From contig JAGHAG010000186.1 in the NCBI GenBank assembly GCA_021161625.1, forward strand, positions 1 to 17,410: DNA of 17,410 nt, given 5' to 3'. This DNA comes from Elusimicrobiota bacterium (GTDB lineage Bacteria; CG03). Positions 1 to 7,533 of this stretch are shown here, piece after piece (positions within the stretch are counted from its first letter, which is position 1; every line of letters starts with the position of its first letter). The position numbers and the translations under genes are program-made. The notes under the pieces were generated by a model. That model saw only the letters and a list, made by a program, of their open reading frames with translations, made no database searches and was not told the origin of the DNA.

Positions 1-32
1 ATCCTGCATAGATTTATTCTACAAATCCGCCC

Positions 33-60
33 TTGTTTTTTCAAGAAAAAAATTTATAAT
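33..60 (+). promoter_or_regulatory. Sigma70-like promoter of the Nudix gene
   Basis: A TTGTTT hexamer at 33-38 is separated by 16 nt from a perfect TATAAT at 55-60. Transcription would normally begin about 6-8 nt after the -10 box, near 66-68, which is exactly the ATG of the Nudix gene at 66. No Shine-Dalgarno lies between the -10 box and the ATG, so a leaderless transcript is plausible. The window is AT-rich, so a chance TATAAT is possible, but the hexamer pair and spacing are good. The rest of 1-65 holds nothing else recognisable. Confidence 0.5.
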
Positions 61-65
61 AAAAA

Positions 66-614
66 ATGCTAAAAAAAGAAAAAACTCTTAAAAAAGCAAA
101 AATTTATTCAGGCAAAATTGTAAATTTCTACTGCGACACTGTAAAACTTCAAAACGGGAAAAAAGCAATAAGAGAATACATCACCCACAGGGGAGCGGCT
201 GCAATTTTACCTGTGCTTGATAGAAATAAAATTATTCTCATCCGTCAGTACAGATACCCTGTAAAAAAATTTATGCTTGAAATTCCTGCTGGAAAACTTG
301 ACAGAAATGAAACCCCTTTAAGTTGTATAAAAAGAGAACTTATTGAAGAAACCGGTTTTAAGGCAGGCAGAATTATTTACCTTTTAACCTATTTTCCAAG
401 CTGTGCAATCTCAACAGAGGCAATTCATCTGTTTGCAGGTCTTAATTTGAAACCTGCAAAAATGAAAAAAGATGAAGATGAATTTCTTGAAAAAATAATT
501 CTCCCTTTTGGCAAAGCCCTGAAAATGGTGAAGGATAAAAAAATCACTGACTCAAAAACAATTATTGCCCTTCTTTACTGGAAGGCTTTTTTGCAGGATT
601 TAAAATCCTTGTAA
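66..614 (+). CDS. Nudix hydrolase, ADP-ribose pyrophosphatase type
   Basis: This 182-residue cytoplasmic enzyme probably hydrolyses ADP-ribose or a related nucleoside diphosphate sugar to AMP plus a sugar phosphate. The complete Nudix box runs from Gly76 to Phe98: G, five residues, E82, seven residues, R90-E91-L-x-E94-E95-x-G97-F. These glutamates bind the catalytic metals. The preceding EIPAGKL motif and the following YFPS...TEAIH segment (109-121) match the ADP-ribose subgroup (NudF-like) rather than MutT. The N-terminal ~40 residues fit the dimerising beta sheet of that subgroup. The start MLKKEK agrees with family N termini although no ribosome binding site precedes it. The last 53 bp overlap, tail to tail, the end of the PorV-like gene on the other strand. 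Substrate specificity cannot be fixed from sequence. The family call is secure. Confidence 0.93.
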   Translation: MLKKEKTLKKAKIYSGKIVNFYCDTVKLQNGKKAIREYITHRGAAAILPVLDRNKIILIRQYRYPVKKFMLEIPAGKLDRNETPLSCIKRELIEETGFKAGRIIYLLTYFPSCAISTEAIHLFAGLNLKPAKMKKDEDEFLEKIILPFGKALKMVKDKKITDSKTIIALLYWKAFLQDLKSL

Positions 615-1614
615 TTTCTCTTAAGTATTTTCTTGCTTTCTTATTTGAGGGGTCAAGAATTAAAACTTCCTTTAAAATCTTTTCCGCTTTTATGTAATAA
701 CCCTGATTAAAAAGGTATTTTGCCTCATTCAAAAGTCTGCTTTTTAGAGTCGATGCCCCAAATTTATACCTGAAGGAAATATTCTGTACTGTCTTTCCAA
801 ATTCTGTTCCGCAAATTCCAAAATCAAGAAGAAATTTCTCACCAGTAATTCCAAAGCCAAAATTTATTCCGCGAATTGTTTTTCTGCTTTCAAGTCCAGC
901 CCTTAAAACCAGATTCCCAGAAACTTTTGCCTCAACTCCATAATTAAAATATGCATCACCCTGAGACACTGTATCTGAAATAAATAAAGCAAATCTTTTC
1001 AAAGGGGCTTTTATCCCTGCTCTCAAAAATGATGGTATTTCATCTTCCTGAGATCCAGAAGAGTATTTAACTTTTCCCCGTGGCATAGAAAAGTTCAAAC
1101 CAAAATCCAGCCCAAGAATTCTGTATTTCGTTCCAAAATTCAAAATCTCCCCACTGCCTTCATCCTCGTCTGAAAGTTTCTGGGAAATTTTTGAATATGA
1201 AATGCCAAATGGTATTTTAAAAACCCTCAAACCAAAACCAAATGAAAAAAGGGATGAACCAGTTGATATATTTCCCAGTGGCTGGTCAAGGGCACTATAA
1301 CCCTTTATTTTACCGTAATCCGTCATAAAATAAGAAATTCCGAAACCCAAATTATGGGAAAAAGGAAAATAAAGGGAAAAACTGTTAGAAGTAATATCCT
1401 CTATCCACATACCATATCCAAGAAAAAATTCCTTTCTTGAGCGGTTCAAAATAAGAGATGGGTTCTTAAAAACATCCTGTGAACTTTCTATTGCAGGATT
1501 AAAGCCATTTATCTGTGTTGGAGCATCAGGGGGAATTTCAAGAAACTCAAAAGAACCAAAAGTTTTTGCCCCTGAAATCAAAAACAAAAAGGTCAAAATT
1601 TTTAAAATTTTCAT
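562..1614 (-). CDS. PorV/UPF0164-like outer-membrane beta-barrel protein with C-terminal TPR
   Basis: A 350-residue exported protein. Residues 1-20 form a signal peptide (two Lys, then a Leu/Ile/Phe core, then Ser-Gly-Ala). Residues ~25-60 contain FNPAIESSQDVFKNPSLI, resembling the 'functions as ... NPA(G/S)L' opening of PorV/PorQ and UPF0164 proteins, though diverged. Residues ~60-285 are alternating hydrophobic/aromatic strands rich in Gly, Phe and Tyr, as expected for a 14-ish-strand barrel. Residues ~295-335 form a TPR-like helix pair (LLNEAKYLFNQGYYIKAEKILKEVLILDP). The ATG overlaps the TGA of the large surface-protein gene as ATGA, so the two are co-transcribed and translationally coupled. 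PorV-class proteins in type IX secretion carry cargo with C-terminal signals, and the upstream gene ends in such a domain; the functional link is inference. It could instead be a generic UPF0164 barrel. Confidence 0.7.
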   Translation of the reverse strand: MKILKILTFLFLISGAKTFGSFEFLEIPPDAPTQINGFNPAIESSQDVFKNPSLILNRSRKEFFLGYGMWIEDITSNSFSLYFPFSHNLGFGISYFMTDYGKIKGYSALDQPLGNISTGSSLFSFGFGLRVFKIPFGISYSKISQKLSDEDEGSGEILNFGTKYRILGLDFGLNFSMPRGKVKYSSGSQEDEIPSFLRAGIKAPLKRFALFISDTVSQGDAYFNYGVEAKVSGNLVLRAGLESRKTIRGINFGFGITGEKFLLDFGICGTEFGKTVQNISFRYKFGASTLKSRLLNEAKYLFNQGYYIKAEKILKEVLILDPSNKKARKYLREITRILNPAKKPSSKEGQ

Positions 1615-4600
1615 CTCACAATCACAATTTTTCCTCTTCTTTCATTTTCCCCTGACAAAATGCGGTAAATGTAAATTCCTGATGGAAGGTCAACATTACT
1701 CCACTGGTATGCACCAATAACACTTGCACCTGCATCATGATAGAAAAATGTCTTTAACTTCTCACCAAGAATGCTATAAATTTCTATTGTTGCTTCAGAA
1801 GGAAGCCCTGTAAAAATTATTCCATTACCTGAAAGGTCTTTCCATTTTCTATAAGGCACAGGATAGGGATGGGCTCGGGATAATTCAAAAACTTTACTTC
1901 CCATAAGAGCATAGGTTGAAAAATGTTTGATTAAAGCCCTTACCTTTTTTTCTTCCTTTATAAGAGTTGAGGTTGGAACCTTTATCCACCTGTCTCCACT
2001 CAGCCAGTAAATCGCAAGTGAGGCAACCCTTACAGGTGGAGAGGTTTCATCAACAACATCGTCGTCATTGTCATCTGTATAATAAAATGTTATGTATGCA
2101 TCATTCTGAAATTCACCTGTATAGGGTATTCCATTTTCATCCAGAATTTCAACTGTTGCAATGGTTCCTGTTATCCTGTGATGTGCAAAGTCATTGTAAA
2201 GTAAGGCATTTTCAAATGCGTTTAAAATGTTTTCATCAATACTGTCTATATAAAACTTTACCTCCCCTGCTCCTGAAAGAGCATTCGGGGAAATTTCAAT
2301 TTCAACACATCCTGAAGAAATTTTTATCCCTTGAGAAAGGTCAAACTTTGTTTCAAAATCCCAGAAAAATGAGGATGCCATACTATTTAAATAAAGGTCC
2401 TGTACCTGTGGTTTTACAGTAACCTCATATTTGTATCCATATTTCAAATCAGTTAAAGGATAAAGGGAGGCAGTTCTTGTGTTAACATCATAGGAAACTG
2501 TAAAAGAAACAGGAACGCTTATCTGCTCACCCTGAGGATTTCTCACAGCATAAAACAAAAAAGCATCCTGAGTTATTGAAGGCTCATACATCGGCTCTGA
2601 AAAAACAACCCGGACAATTAAGTTTTGTGGAGAAACTTTTTCGCTTCCATCCGGGGAATAGGAAGAAATTGTTGGGGGGTCGGTTTCAATCTCAACATTT
2701 ACACCAAATCCATCTTCCTGAGTAATAACATTGTTTTTGTTTCCTGAATAATCCTCTGTAATTTCACCACAGGAAAGATAAAGGATTGCTTTGCCTGAAG
2801 TGATAATTTGAATATGTTTTTCACGACTTGGATAAAACCAGTATATTCTCTTTGAAGAAGTTGTGCTTATTGTAAGCCCATCTTCAAATGTTATTGCAGA
2901 TGCTCCTTCCTGTGTAAGATAAAGTTTGATGTTGTTTACCTCTTCTTGGGAAATAGAATAGATGTTTTCACTGAACTGAAATTTCAAGCCCGAATCTCCT
3001 GTTTCAGGATTCTTCCCGTAAGATACACTCTGAATTAAAGGAGGAGTTTCATCTTTCTGCCAGGAAACAAGGGAGGATGTTCCCTTTACAAAATTCCCCC
3101 ATTCATCAACAAAAGCAGAAGTTGAAACATTGAGGTAAATTGAGGAAAAAAACCTGCTCCAGATTGCAAGTTCTTCCCATTTTTGTTGTGCGAGTTTAAA
3201 ATGAAGAGTTGCCGAAGAAATGCTTTCATTATATTCATCACTTGAAATTTCTATTCTATAAGCCCCTCCACTCCAGGGAGATGTTGTAATGTAAATTTTT
3301 GAAAAATCTATACTGGATGGGGCCTGATTTAAGTAAATTCGCAAATCCGCTGACAAATTGTCATAAATTTCACTTCCATGAGAATAACTTGCACCAAAAA
3401 CAATCGGGTCAAGATTATCTATTGTAAAAGGACCAAAAATTTTTTTAACATACTGCTGAACTCCTTTTATGTCTTTTACAAGCGTTGTCATATAAACAGT
3501 CCCCTCAAAATCAGGAAGTTCCTGCCTGCTTAACCAGTTAAAAAAAAGTTGCACTGTGCCTGATGAGGTTATAATTGGCTGTGAGGAAGTTCCAAGTTGA
3601 TAGTAGGCTACATTTGAATAACCTATTTCAGGAAGTAAAACCATTGTGCTATCAATTACAGCCCAGCAAACAGGCGAAGAAACTGTGATGTTATTCCATG
3701 GGCCATTGTCAGAAACTGTTGAATACATCACTTTTAAGAAACTATCAAAACCATCCGGATGCTTCATTGAGACAGTCATTTCAATGACTCCAGAACCATC
3801 TTTTCTTGGAGTTACAGAAACTATGTTTGACTCAGGACCTGTGCCTGTAACCTTAGAGACCTCATCTGTGATAAAAACATTTCCAAAATCATCCCATGCA
3901 TACATCTTAAAATAATATCTCATCCCCTGAATTAAATCCGTAACCTCTGCTGTCCTTCTCAATTCACTGCCAACTGTTGGAGAAAATGTCTGACAGGAAA
4001 AACTGGGAGAGGAATTAACCACTCCCGAATAAGTTCCATACCAGATTTCAAATCTGTTTAAATTGTCTTCGGAATAACTTATTTCATCGTCATTATCATC
4101 AAGATTCCACTGAAGTTCAACTGATGAAGAAAAAGAAGTTCTGACTTTAAAACGCGTTATCCCTTCTGGTGGCTTTGTGTCTATGTCAAAGGTGGGAGAG
4201 TAAAACTCTGCTGATTCATCTATACCATCTGAAACTTTTATTACTACCTGAGCATCTTTTAGATAAATACCACCGAGGTCTTCTTTTGCATTAAAAACAA
4301 AATGATTTAATGCACCTGTTGATGAAAAAACAAGTTCTTCTGTGTAAAGAGGGTCTGTTGGATAGGGTGTTATTGTATAAACAGATGATTGTCTTTTTAC
4401 TCTTAAATAAGAATAACTCCACGAATCCCTGTCAACATCATATCCCCTAAACACAAAATCAACAATGCCAGAACCATCTTTTCTCTGAGATGCCGAAACG
4501 CCCTGCCCTGAAGGGATATCATTTGTTTTTACAGAACAGACCTGCGAAGAATAGTTGTTGTTGCCATAAATATCGTATGCGTAAATTATAAAATGATAGG

Positions 4601-7094
4601 TCGTGTTTTCACTTAAGCCTGTTATTGTTGTGGATGAAGCACCATTAAAATCAACAAAACCAAGATTCAAATCCTTAAGCGAATCCCACTGCCCCACATT
4701 ATCTATTTCATTAACAGGTGTGGACAAATTGTAATAAATTATGTATTCGTCAAAATTTGCATCTGTTGATTGTGAACCAAAATTCAGGGTTATGGAGTTA
4801 GCAGTGTATCTGCCTGAAGATGTGAGGTTTCCTGGAGCAGTTGGTCTCATGTTGTCAAGTTCAAAATCCTGCGAATAACAGTAATCACTCCATTCATAAC
4901 CATCGTATGCTTTAAATCTTATTTTTGCATTATAGGTGTGTGTGGCAATAAGGACGGGGTCATCAGATACACTTGTTGTCTTCCAGTTAAAAGAATAATC
5001 CGGTGCAGATGAAAAATTATCATCTGTATTAAACTGATTGGGGGAAAATCCTTCAAGAGAATCATCATCATCAGCAAGGTCTGTCCATGTTGCTCCACCA
5101 TTTATGGAATAGCCAAAATTTCCAAGAGTTACCTTATTTTTTTCATAATCCTTTACCCTGAAGTTTATCTTAACCTCTCCCTGTTCAAGAGACGAGTCGC
5201 TTAAAACTTCTGCTTTTGTGTATTGGCGGGTAGAGGTTGATGCAAGCAAATTTTCTGTATCCCAGCCAGGATACGCCTTTTCATTTACTGTAAGGGTTGT
5301 GGAAAAATCACTCATGCCACCATATCCATCAATTGTCTGAATGGAGAAAAAATATGTCTTCCTCGGGATATTTAAAATTGTCCAGGAACTCATCCCAACA
5401 TTGCCATAAAAACCAGCGGATTCACTGAAAATCGGTCCTGTAAATGGGGAAAGAATTGTTTGTGATTCATCGCTTAATTTCAGGTTATACTGGAGCAAAT
5501 TCTGATGGGTTTCTGCATCTGTTGCTTCATCCCAACCAAGATAAAGCTCACCATTGCGCCACTCAAATGTAAGATTCGTCGGGGACTGGGGTAGTGTATT
5601 TAAACCTGTATTTGAATAATAAAATGCACCTCCATATTCACCACCTGTGAGCAAATCAATAAATCCATCGCCATTGAAATCTGCTAAAGCAAGTGCATAA
5701 GCATAGGTCTGGGTTTCACTTCTTTCAAACAATTTTAAACTACCATTATCATTTCTGTAAACTCTTGTGTAATTATCAGCACCACCCATCCAAGCCATTA
5801 TGATGTCATTCCATCCATCGTTATCAAAATCAACACAGGCAAGAGCAGGGACATGCGCTTCAGGTCCTGTATCTGAAATATCTATCCCCACAAAATTAAA
5901 ATCCCCACCATTATAATACTGGGTAACATAATTGCCAGGACCGGACTGAGTGTCCTGTTTGTTTGTTGCAGCTACAAAATCAATGGAATTATTCCTGTCA
6001 AGGTCAACGGGAGAAACTGCTGAAAAATAATCTGCCTCGCTTTCCCAGACCTTTGTAAAATTTCCTGCCCCATCGCCCTGATAAACAATTGCTGTTTCCA
6101 GAGGTGTGCTCTTTGCCCCAACATCCGCATAGTAATTTAAAGAAATAAGGTCACAGTATCCATCGTTGTTTAAATCTGCAACTGCAACTGACTTTGTGTT
6201 GTTTGACTCACAGATATTCTGTGCTGCTGAAAATGTGCCATCACCATTTCCAAAATAAATTTTATTTACAGAACCTGCCTCACCGTCTGTCGCAATCCCC
6301 TCAATTATGTCATAATATCCATCCCTGTTTACATCATAAACAAGAATGGACTGGGTTTTTACATCATTTAATTTGTGCGTCATTACAAAATTAAAATTGC
6401 CGTAATTTATATATATTTCACTTTCTGTATTCTGTGAAATGTGGTCAATCAAACAGCCAATTATTACATCCAGAAAACCATCATTGTTTAAATCTGCCAC
6501 AACAATACCACCTATATCTTTTCCGTATTGTGTTGACATCCTTACTGAAAAATTACCGCTTCCATCGTTTTCAAGAAATCTCGTATATGAGGAATTGCCT
6601 TTTGTTCCCACAACAAGGTCAATGTCTCCATCATTGTCAAGGTCTCCCCAGCCAAAACTTGTGATTTTATCATCCTGACGGAAATTTCCTTTTTTTAGGA
6701 AAAAATTCATTCTGAAGGTTGCTATATCGGACCATGGGCCTGTGTCGGTTTCAATCTCCCAGAGCCGAACCTTCCAAAAATAGGTTGTGTTTCCTGAAAG
6801 TTGGGGACCTGAATAAGTGCAGGAATTTACTGTTGAAGATGTTTTTCCTGAATCCCAGAAAATTGCTCCGAAATCAGAAGAGGTTGCGATGTTTATCTGA
6901 TAGAAATTTTGTGTTGCAGTGTCCGGCTGAACTGTCCAGGAAAATTCAGGTTCCGGGGTTTCAACATAAACGGGATTTGTCTTGCTGTTTGTTTTTAAAA
7001 GAATTGGTTTATCAATAGCATAAAGTATGGATCTAAGTAAAATACAAAAAACTATCCCTATATTAAAAATAAATCTGCAAAAACTAAATCTCAT
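1611..7094 (-). CDS. Giant secreted surface protein: FG-GAP propeller, FN3 modules, Ig-like domains, T9SS-like C-terminal domain
   Basis: The chosen start gives 1,827 residues. Residues 1-26 are a signal peptide (Arg-rich start, hydrophobic 8-20, then RSILYA). Residues ~30-130 are an FN3/Ig-like domain. Residues ~145-500 hold seven FG-GAP/VCBS repeats whose acidic loops (D-x-D/N-x-D-G-x-x-D) begin at 151, 201, 254, 307, 364, 422 and 472, enough for a seven-bladed propeller; the fifth loop has NN in place of DG. Three FN3-plus-partner modules follow at ~505-750, 752-973 and 975-1228, then Ig-like segments to ~1470, a Big_5-like domain at ~1473-1583 and a domain ending HFSTYALMG near 1730. Residues ~1737-1827 match T9SS type A sorting/FlgD-Ig-like tails (PYPVPYRKW... 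IEIYSILGEKL... PSGIYIYRI... KIVIVR). The reading frame stays open upstream to 7361, but that stretch encodes low-complexity peptide from a heptad DNA array, so ATG 7094 is preferred. The shine-dalgarno-like GGGGG is rather distant. Role: probably surface adhesion or binding; the ligand is unknown. Confidence 0.85.
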   Translation of the reverse strand: MRFSFCRFIFNIGIVFCILLRSILYAIDKPILLKTNSKTNPVYVETPEPEFSWTVQPDTATQNFYQINIATSSDFGAIFWDSGKTSSTVNSCTYSGPQLSGNTTYFWKVRLWEIETDTGPWSDIATFRMNFFLKKGNFRQDDKITSFGWGDLDNDGDIDLVVGTKGNSSYTRFLENDGSGNFSVRMSTQYGKDIGGIVVADLNNDGFLDVIIGCLIDHISQNTESEIYINYGNFNFVMTHKLNDVKTQSILVYDVNRDGYYDIIEGIATDGEAGSVNKIYFGNGDGTFSAAQNICESNNTKSVAVADLNNDGYCDLISLNYYADVGAKSTPLETAIVYQGDGAGNFTKVWESEADYFSAVSPVDLDRNNSIDFVAATNKQDTQSGPGNYVTQYYNGGDFNFVGIDISDTGPEAHVPALACVDFDNDGWNDIIMAWMGGADNYTRVYRNDNGSLKLFERSETQTYAYALALADFNGDGFIDLLTGGEYGGAFYYSNTGLNTLPQSPTNLTFEWRNGELYLGWDEATDAETHQNLLQYNLKLSDESQTILSPFTGPIFSESAGFYGNVGMSSWTILNIPRKTYFFSIQTIDGYGGMSDFSTTLTVNEKAYPGWDTENLLASTSTRQYTKAEVLSDSSLEQGEVKINFRVKDYEKNKVTLGNFGYSINGGATWTDLADDDDSLEGFSPNQFNTDDNFSSAPDYSFNWKTTSVSDDPVLIATHTYNAKIRFKAYDGYEWSDYCYSQDFELDNMRPTAPGNLTSSGRYTANSITLNFGSQSTDANFDEYIIYYNLSTPVNEIDNVGQWDSLKDLNLGFVDFNGASSTTITGLSENTTYHFIIYAYDIYGNNNYSSQVCSVKTNDIPSGQGVSASQRKDGSGIVDFVFRGYDVDRDSWSYSYLRVKRQSSVYTITPYPTDPLYTEELVFSSTGALNHFVFNAKEDLGGIYLKDAQVVIKVSDGIDESAEFYSPTFDIDTKPPEGITRFKVRTSFSSSVELQWNLDDNDDEISYSEDNLNRFEIWYGTYSGVVNSSPSFSCQTFSPTVGSELRRTAEVTDLIQGMRYYFKMYAWDDFGNVFITDEVSKVTGTGPESNIVSVTPRKDGSGVIEMTVSMKHPDGFDSFLKVMYSTVSDNGPWNNITVSSPVCWAVIDSTMVLLPEIGYSNVAYYQLGTSSQPIITSSGTVQLFFNWLSRQELPDFEGTVYMTTLVKDIKGVQQYVKKIFGPFTIDNLDPIVFGASYSHGSEIYDNLSADLRIYLNQAPSSIDFSKIYITTSPWSGGAYRIEISSDEYNESISSATLHFKLAQQKWEELAIWSRFFSSIYLNVSTSAFVDEWGNFVKGTSSLVSWQKDETPPLIQSVSYGKNPETGDSGLKFQFSENIYSISQEEVNNIKLYLTQEGASAITFEDGLTISTTSSKRIYWFYPSREKHIQIITSGKAILYLSCGEITEDYSGNKNNVITQEDGFGVNVEIETDPPTISSYSPDGSEKVSPQNLIVRVVFSEPMYEPSITQDAFLFYAVRNPQGEQISVPVSFTVSYDVNTRTASLYPLTDLKYGYKYEVTVKPQVQDLYLNSMASSFFWDFETKFDLSQGIKISSGCVEIEISPNALSGAGEVKFYIDSIDENILNAFENALLYNDFAHHRITGTIATVEILDENGIPYTGEFQNDAYITFYYTDDNDDDVVDETSPPVRVASLAIYWLSGDRWIKVPTSTLIKEEKKVRALIKHFSTYALMGSKVFELSRAHPYPVPYRKWKDLSGNGIIFTGLPSEATIEIYSILGEKLKTFFYHDAGASVIGAYQWSNVDLPSGIYIYRILSGENERRGKIVIVR
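3790..4484. repeat. 17-nt in-frame direct repeat marking an internal module duplication
   Basis: The sequence ccagaaccatcttttct occurs at 3790-3806 and again at 4468-4484, 678 bp (226 codons) apart and in the same frame. On the coding strand it encodes the RKDGSG turn at residues ~871 and ~1097 of the surface protein. It is a DNA-level trace of duplication of the FN3 + partner-domain unit. The FG-GAP part shows a similar near-repeat: 20-nt segments at 6160-6179 and 6478-6497 differ at one base. Confidence 0.8.
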
Positions 7095-7137
7095 TTTGCT
7101 TTTCTTTATATGCCCCCTTTTTCTTTTTTTCAATATT

Positions 7138-7166
7138 ATTTTACTTTGAATTTTGACAATTTCCAA
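7138..7166 (-). promoter_or_regulatory. Candidate promoter of the surface protein / PorV-like pair
   Basis: Read on the minus strand, TTGGAA (7166-7161) and TAAAAT (7143-7138) are separated by 17 nt. An overlapping alternative is TTGTCA with TAATAT at 15 nt. Transcription would begin near 7131, leaving a leader of about 36 nt that contains a purine-rich GGGGG stretch. The heptad array begins only 13 bp upstream of the -35 box, so it could affect promoter activity. AT-rich sequence makes chance matches common, so this is moderate at best. Confidence 0.35.
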
Positions 7167-7179
7167 ATGATTGTAAATT

Positions 7180-7284
7180 AGTAAATAGTGAATAGTGAGC
7201 AGTGAATAGCGAATAGCAAACAGCGAATAGCGAATAGTGGATAGTGGAAAGAGGATAGAGGAAAGTGGATAGAGGATAGTGGAT
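7180..7284. repeat. Heptanucleotide tandem array, 15 units
   Basis: Fifteen contiguous 7-bp units stay in phase for 105 bp without a single indel. Units follow AG(T/C/A)(G/A)(A/G)A(T/C/A); the commonest are AGTGAAT, AGCGAAT, AGTGGAT and AGAGGAT. Types are segregated: GAAT-ending units occupy 7187-7235 and GGAT/GGAA-ending units occupy 7236-7284. The minus strand is continuously open in one frame, creating a false N-terminal extension of the surface protein with a 7-residue peptide period (such as TIRYSLF, AIRYSLL). Arrays of this style are known from intergenic DNA of several bacterial lineages; their function is unknown. Confidence 0.9.
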
Positions 7285-7320
7285 AGAAATATGCTCGCTA
7301 ACAGAAATTTAAAATTCAAT

Positions 7321-7337
7321 CCCGTATTAAATACGGG
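7321..7337. repeat. Perfect 17-nt palindrome with GGG/CCC ends
   Basis: The sequence cccgtattaaatacggg is an 8-bp perfect inverted repeat around one central base. As RNA it would form a stem of about 6-7 pairs with a tight loop. No T tract follows on either strand, so it is not a standard terminator. It could be a protein-binding site or one end of a repetitive element. Confidence 0.6.
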
Positions 7338-7367
7338 ACAAAATGCAAAATGACAATCCATATTATC

Positions 7368-7395
7368 AAATCCTAAATTCGAAATCCGAAATTCT
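7368..7395. repeat. Second, short heptad array (AAATTCG type)
   Basis: Four adjacent 7-mers (aaatcct, aaattcg, aaatccg, aaattct) form an in-phase array unrelated in sequence to the larger one. Two more degenerate units (aaaatgc, aaaatga) lie at 7340-7353 in the same 7-bp phase, which hints at a longer eroded array from 7340 to 7395. Confidence 0.6.
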
Positions 7396-7397
7396 TC

Positions 7398-7429
7398 ACC
7401 CCGTGAGATATGAAATTATCTAACGGGGT
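7398..7429. repeat. Hairpin with ACCCCGT arms
   Basis: The arms 7398-7410 and 7417-7429 pair over 13 positions with one mismatch (G opposite A), around a 6-nt loop (tgaaat). The ends are strongly G/C while the inner part is A/T. No T run follows on the plus strand; on the minus strand the stem is followed by GAAGAATTTC, so terminator function is not supported. It resembles a short dispersed palindromic element. Confidence 0.65.
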
Positions 7430-7501
7430 AAACAAGTTCAAATTATCAAAATTCAAATATTCAAAACCCTTCCCTCTTTTAGTTGATAAGTCCCCCCTCT
7501 C

Positions 7502-7528
7502 AATCTCCCCCCTAAAAGGGGGGAGATT
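7502..7528. repeat. C6/G6 hairpin, perfect 12-bp stem
   Basis: The arms aatctcccccct (7502-7513) and aggggggagatt (7517-7528) are perfectly complementary with a 3-nt AAA loop. Flanking C and G runs (ccccc near 7492-7496, ggggg at 7534-7538) could lengthen the structure with internal loops. The layout, C-rich then G-rich with flanking half-sites, is typical of small palindromic or MITE-like elements rather than of a gene-specific site. Confidence 0.75.
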
Positions 7529-7533
7529 AAGTA

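Noticed and set aside
595..609. aggatttaaaatcct palindrome as bidirectional terminator between the Nudix and PorV-like genes
   Set aside because: The stem is short and A/T-rich, lies inside both coding regions and has no T tract after it on either strand.
1967..2422. Plus-strand open frame opposite the surface-protein gene
   Set aside because: His/Gln/Leu/Cys-rich antisense product of a well-supported gene; no protein family features.
7180..7284. CRISPR array
   Set aside because: The repeats are only 7 bp, directly adjacent and without spacers; no cas genes are in view.
7095..7361. N-terminal extension of the surface protein
   Set aside because: It is encoded by the heptad array and precedes a good signal peptide, so it was left out of the CDS.
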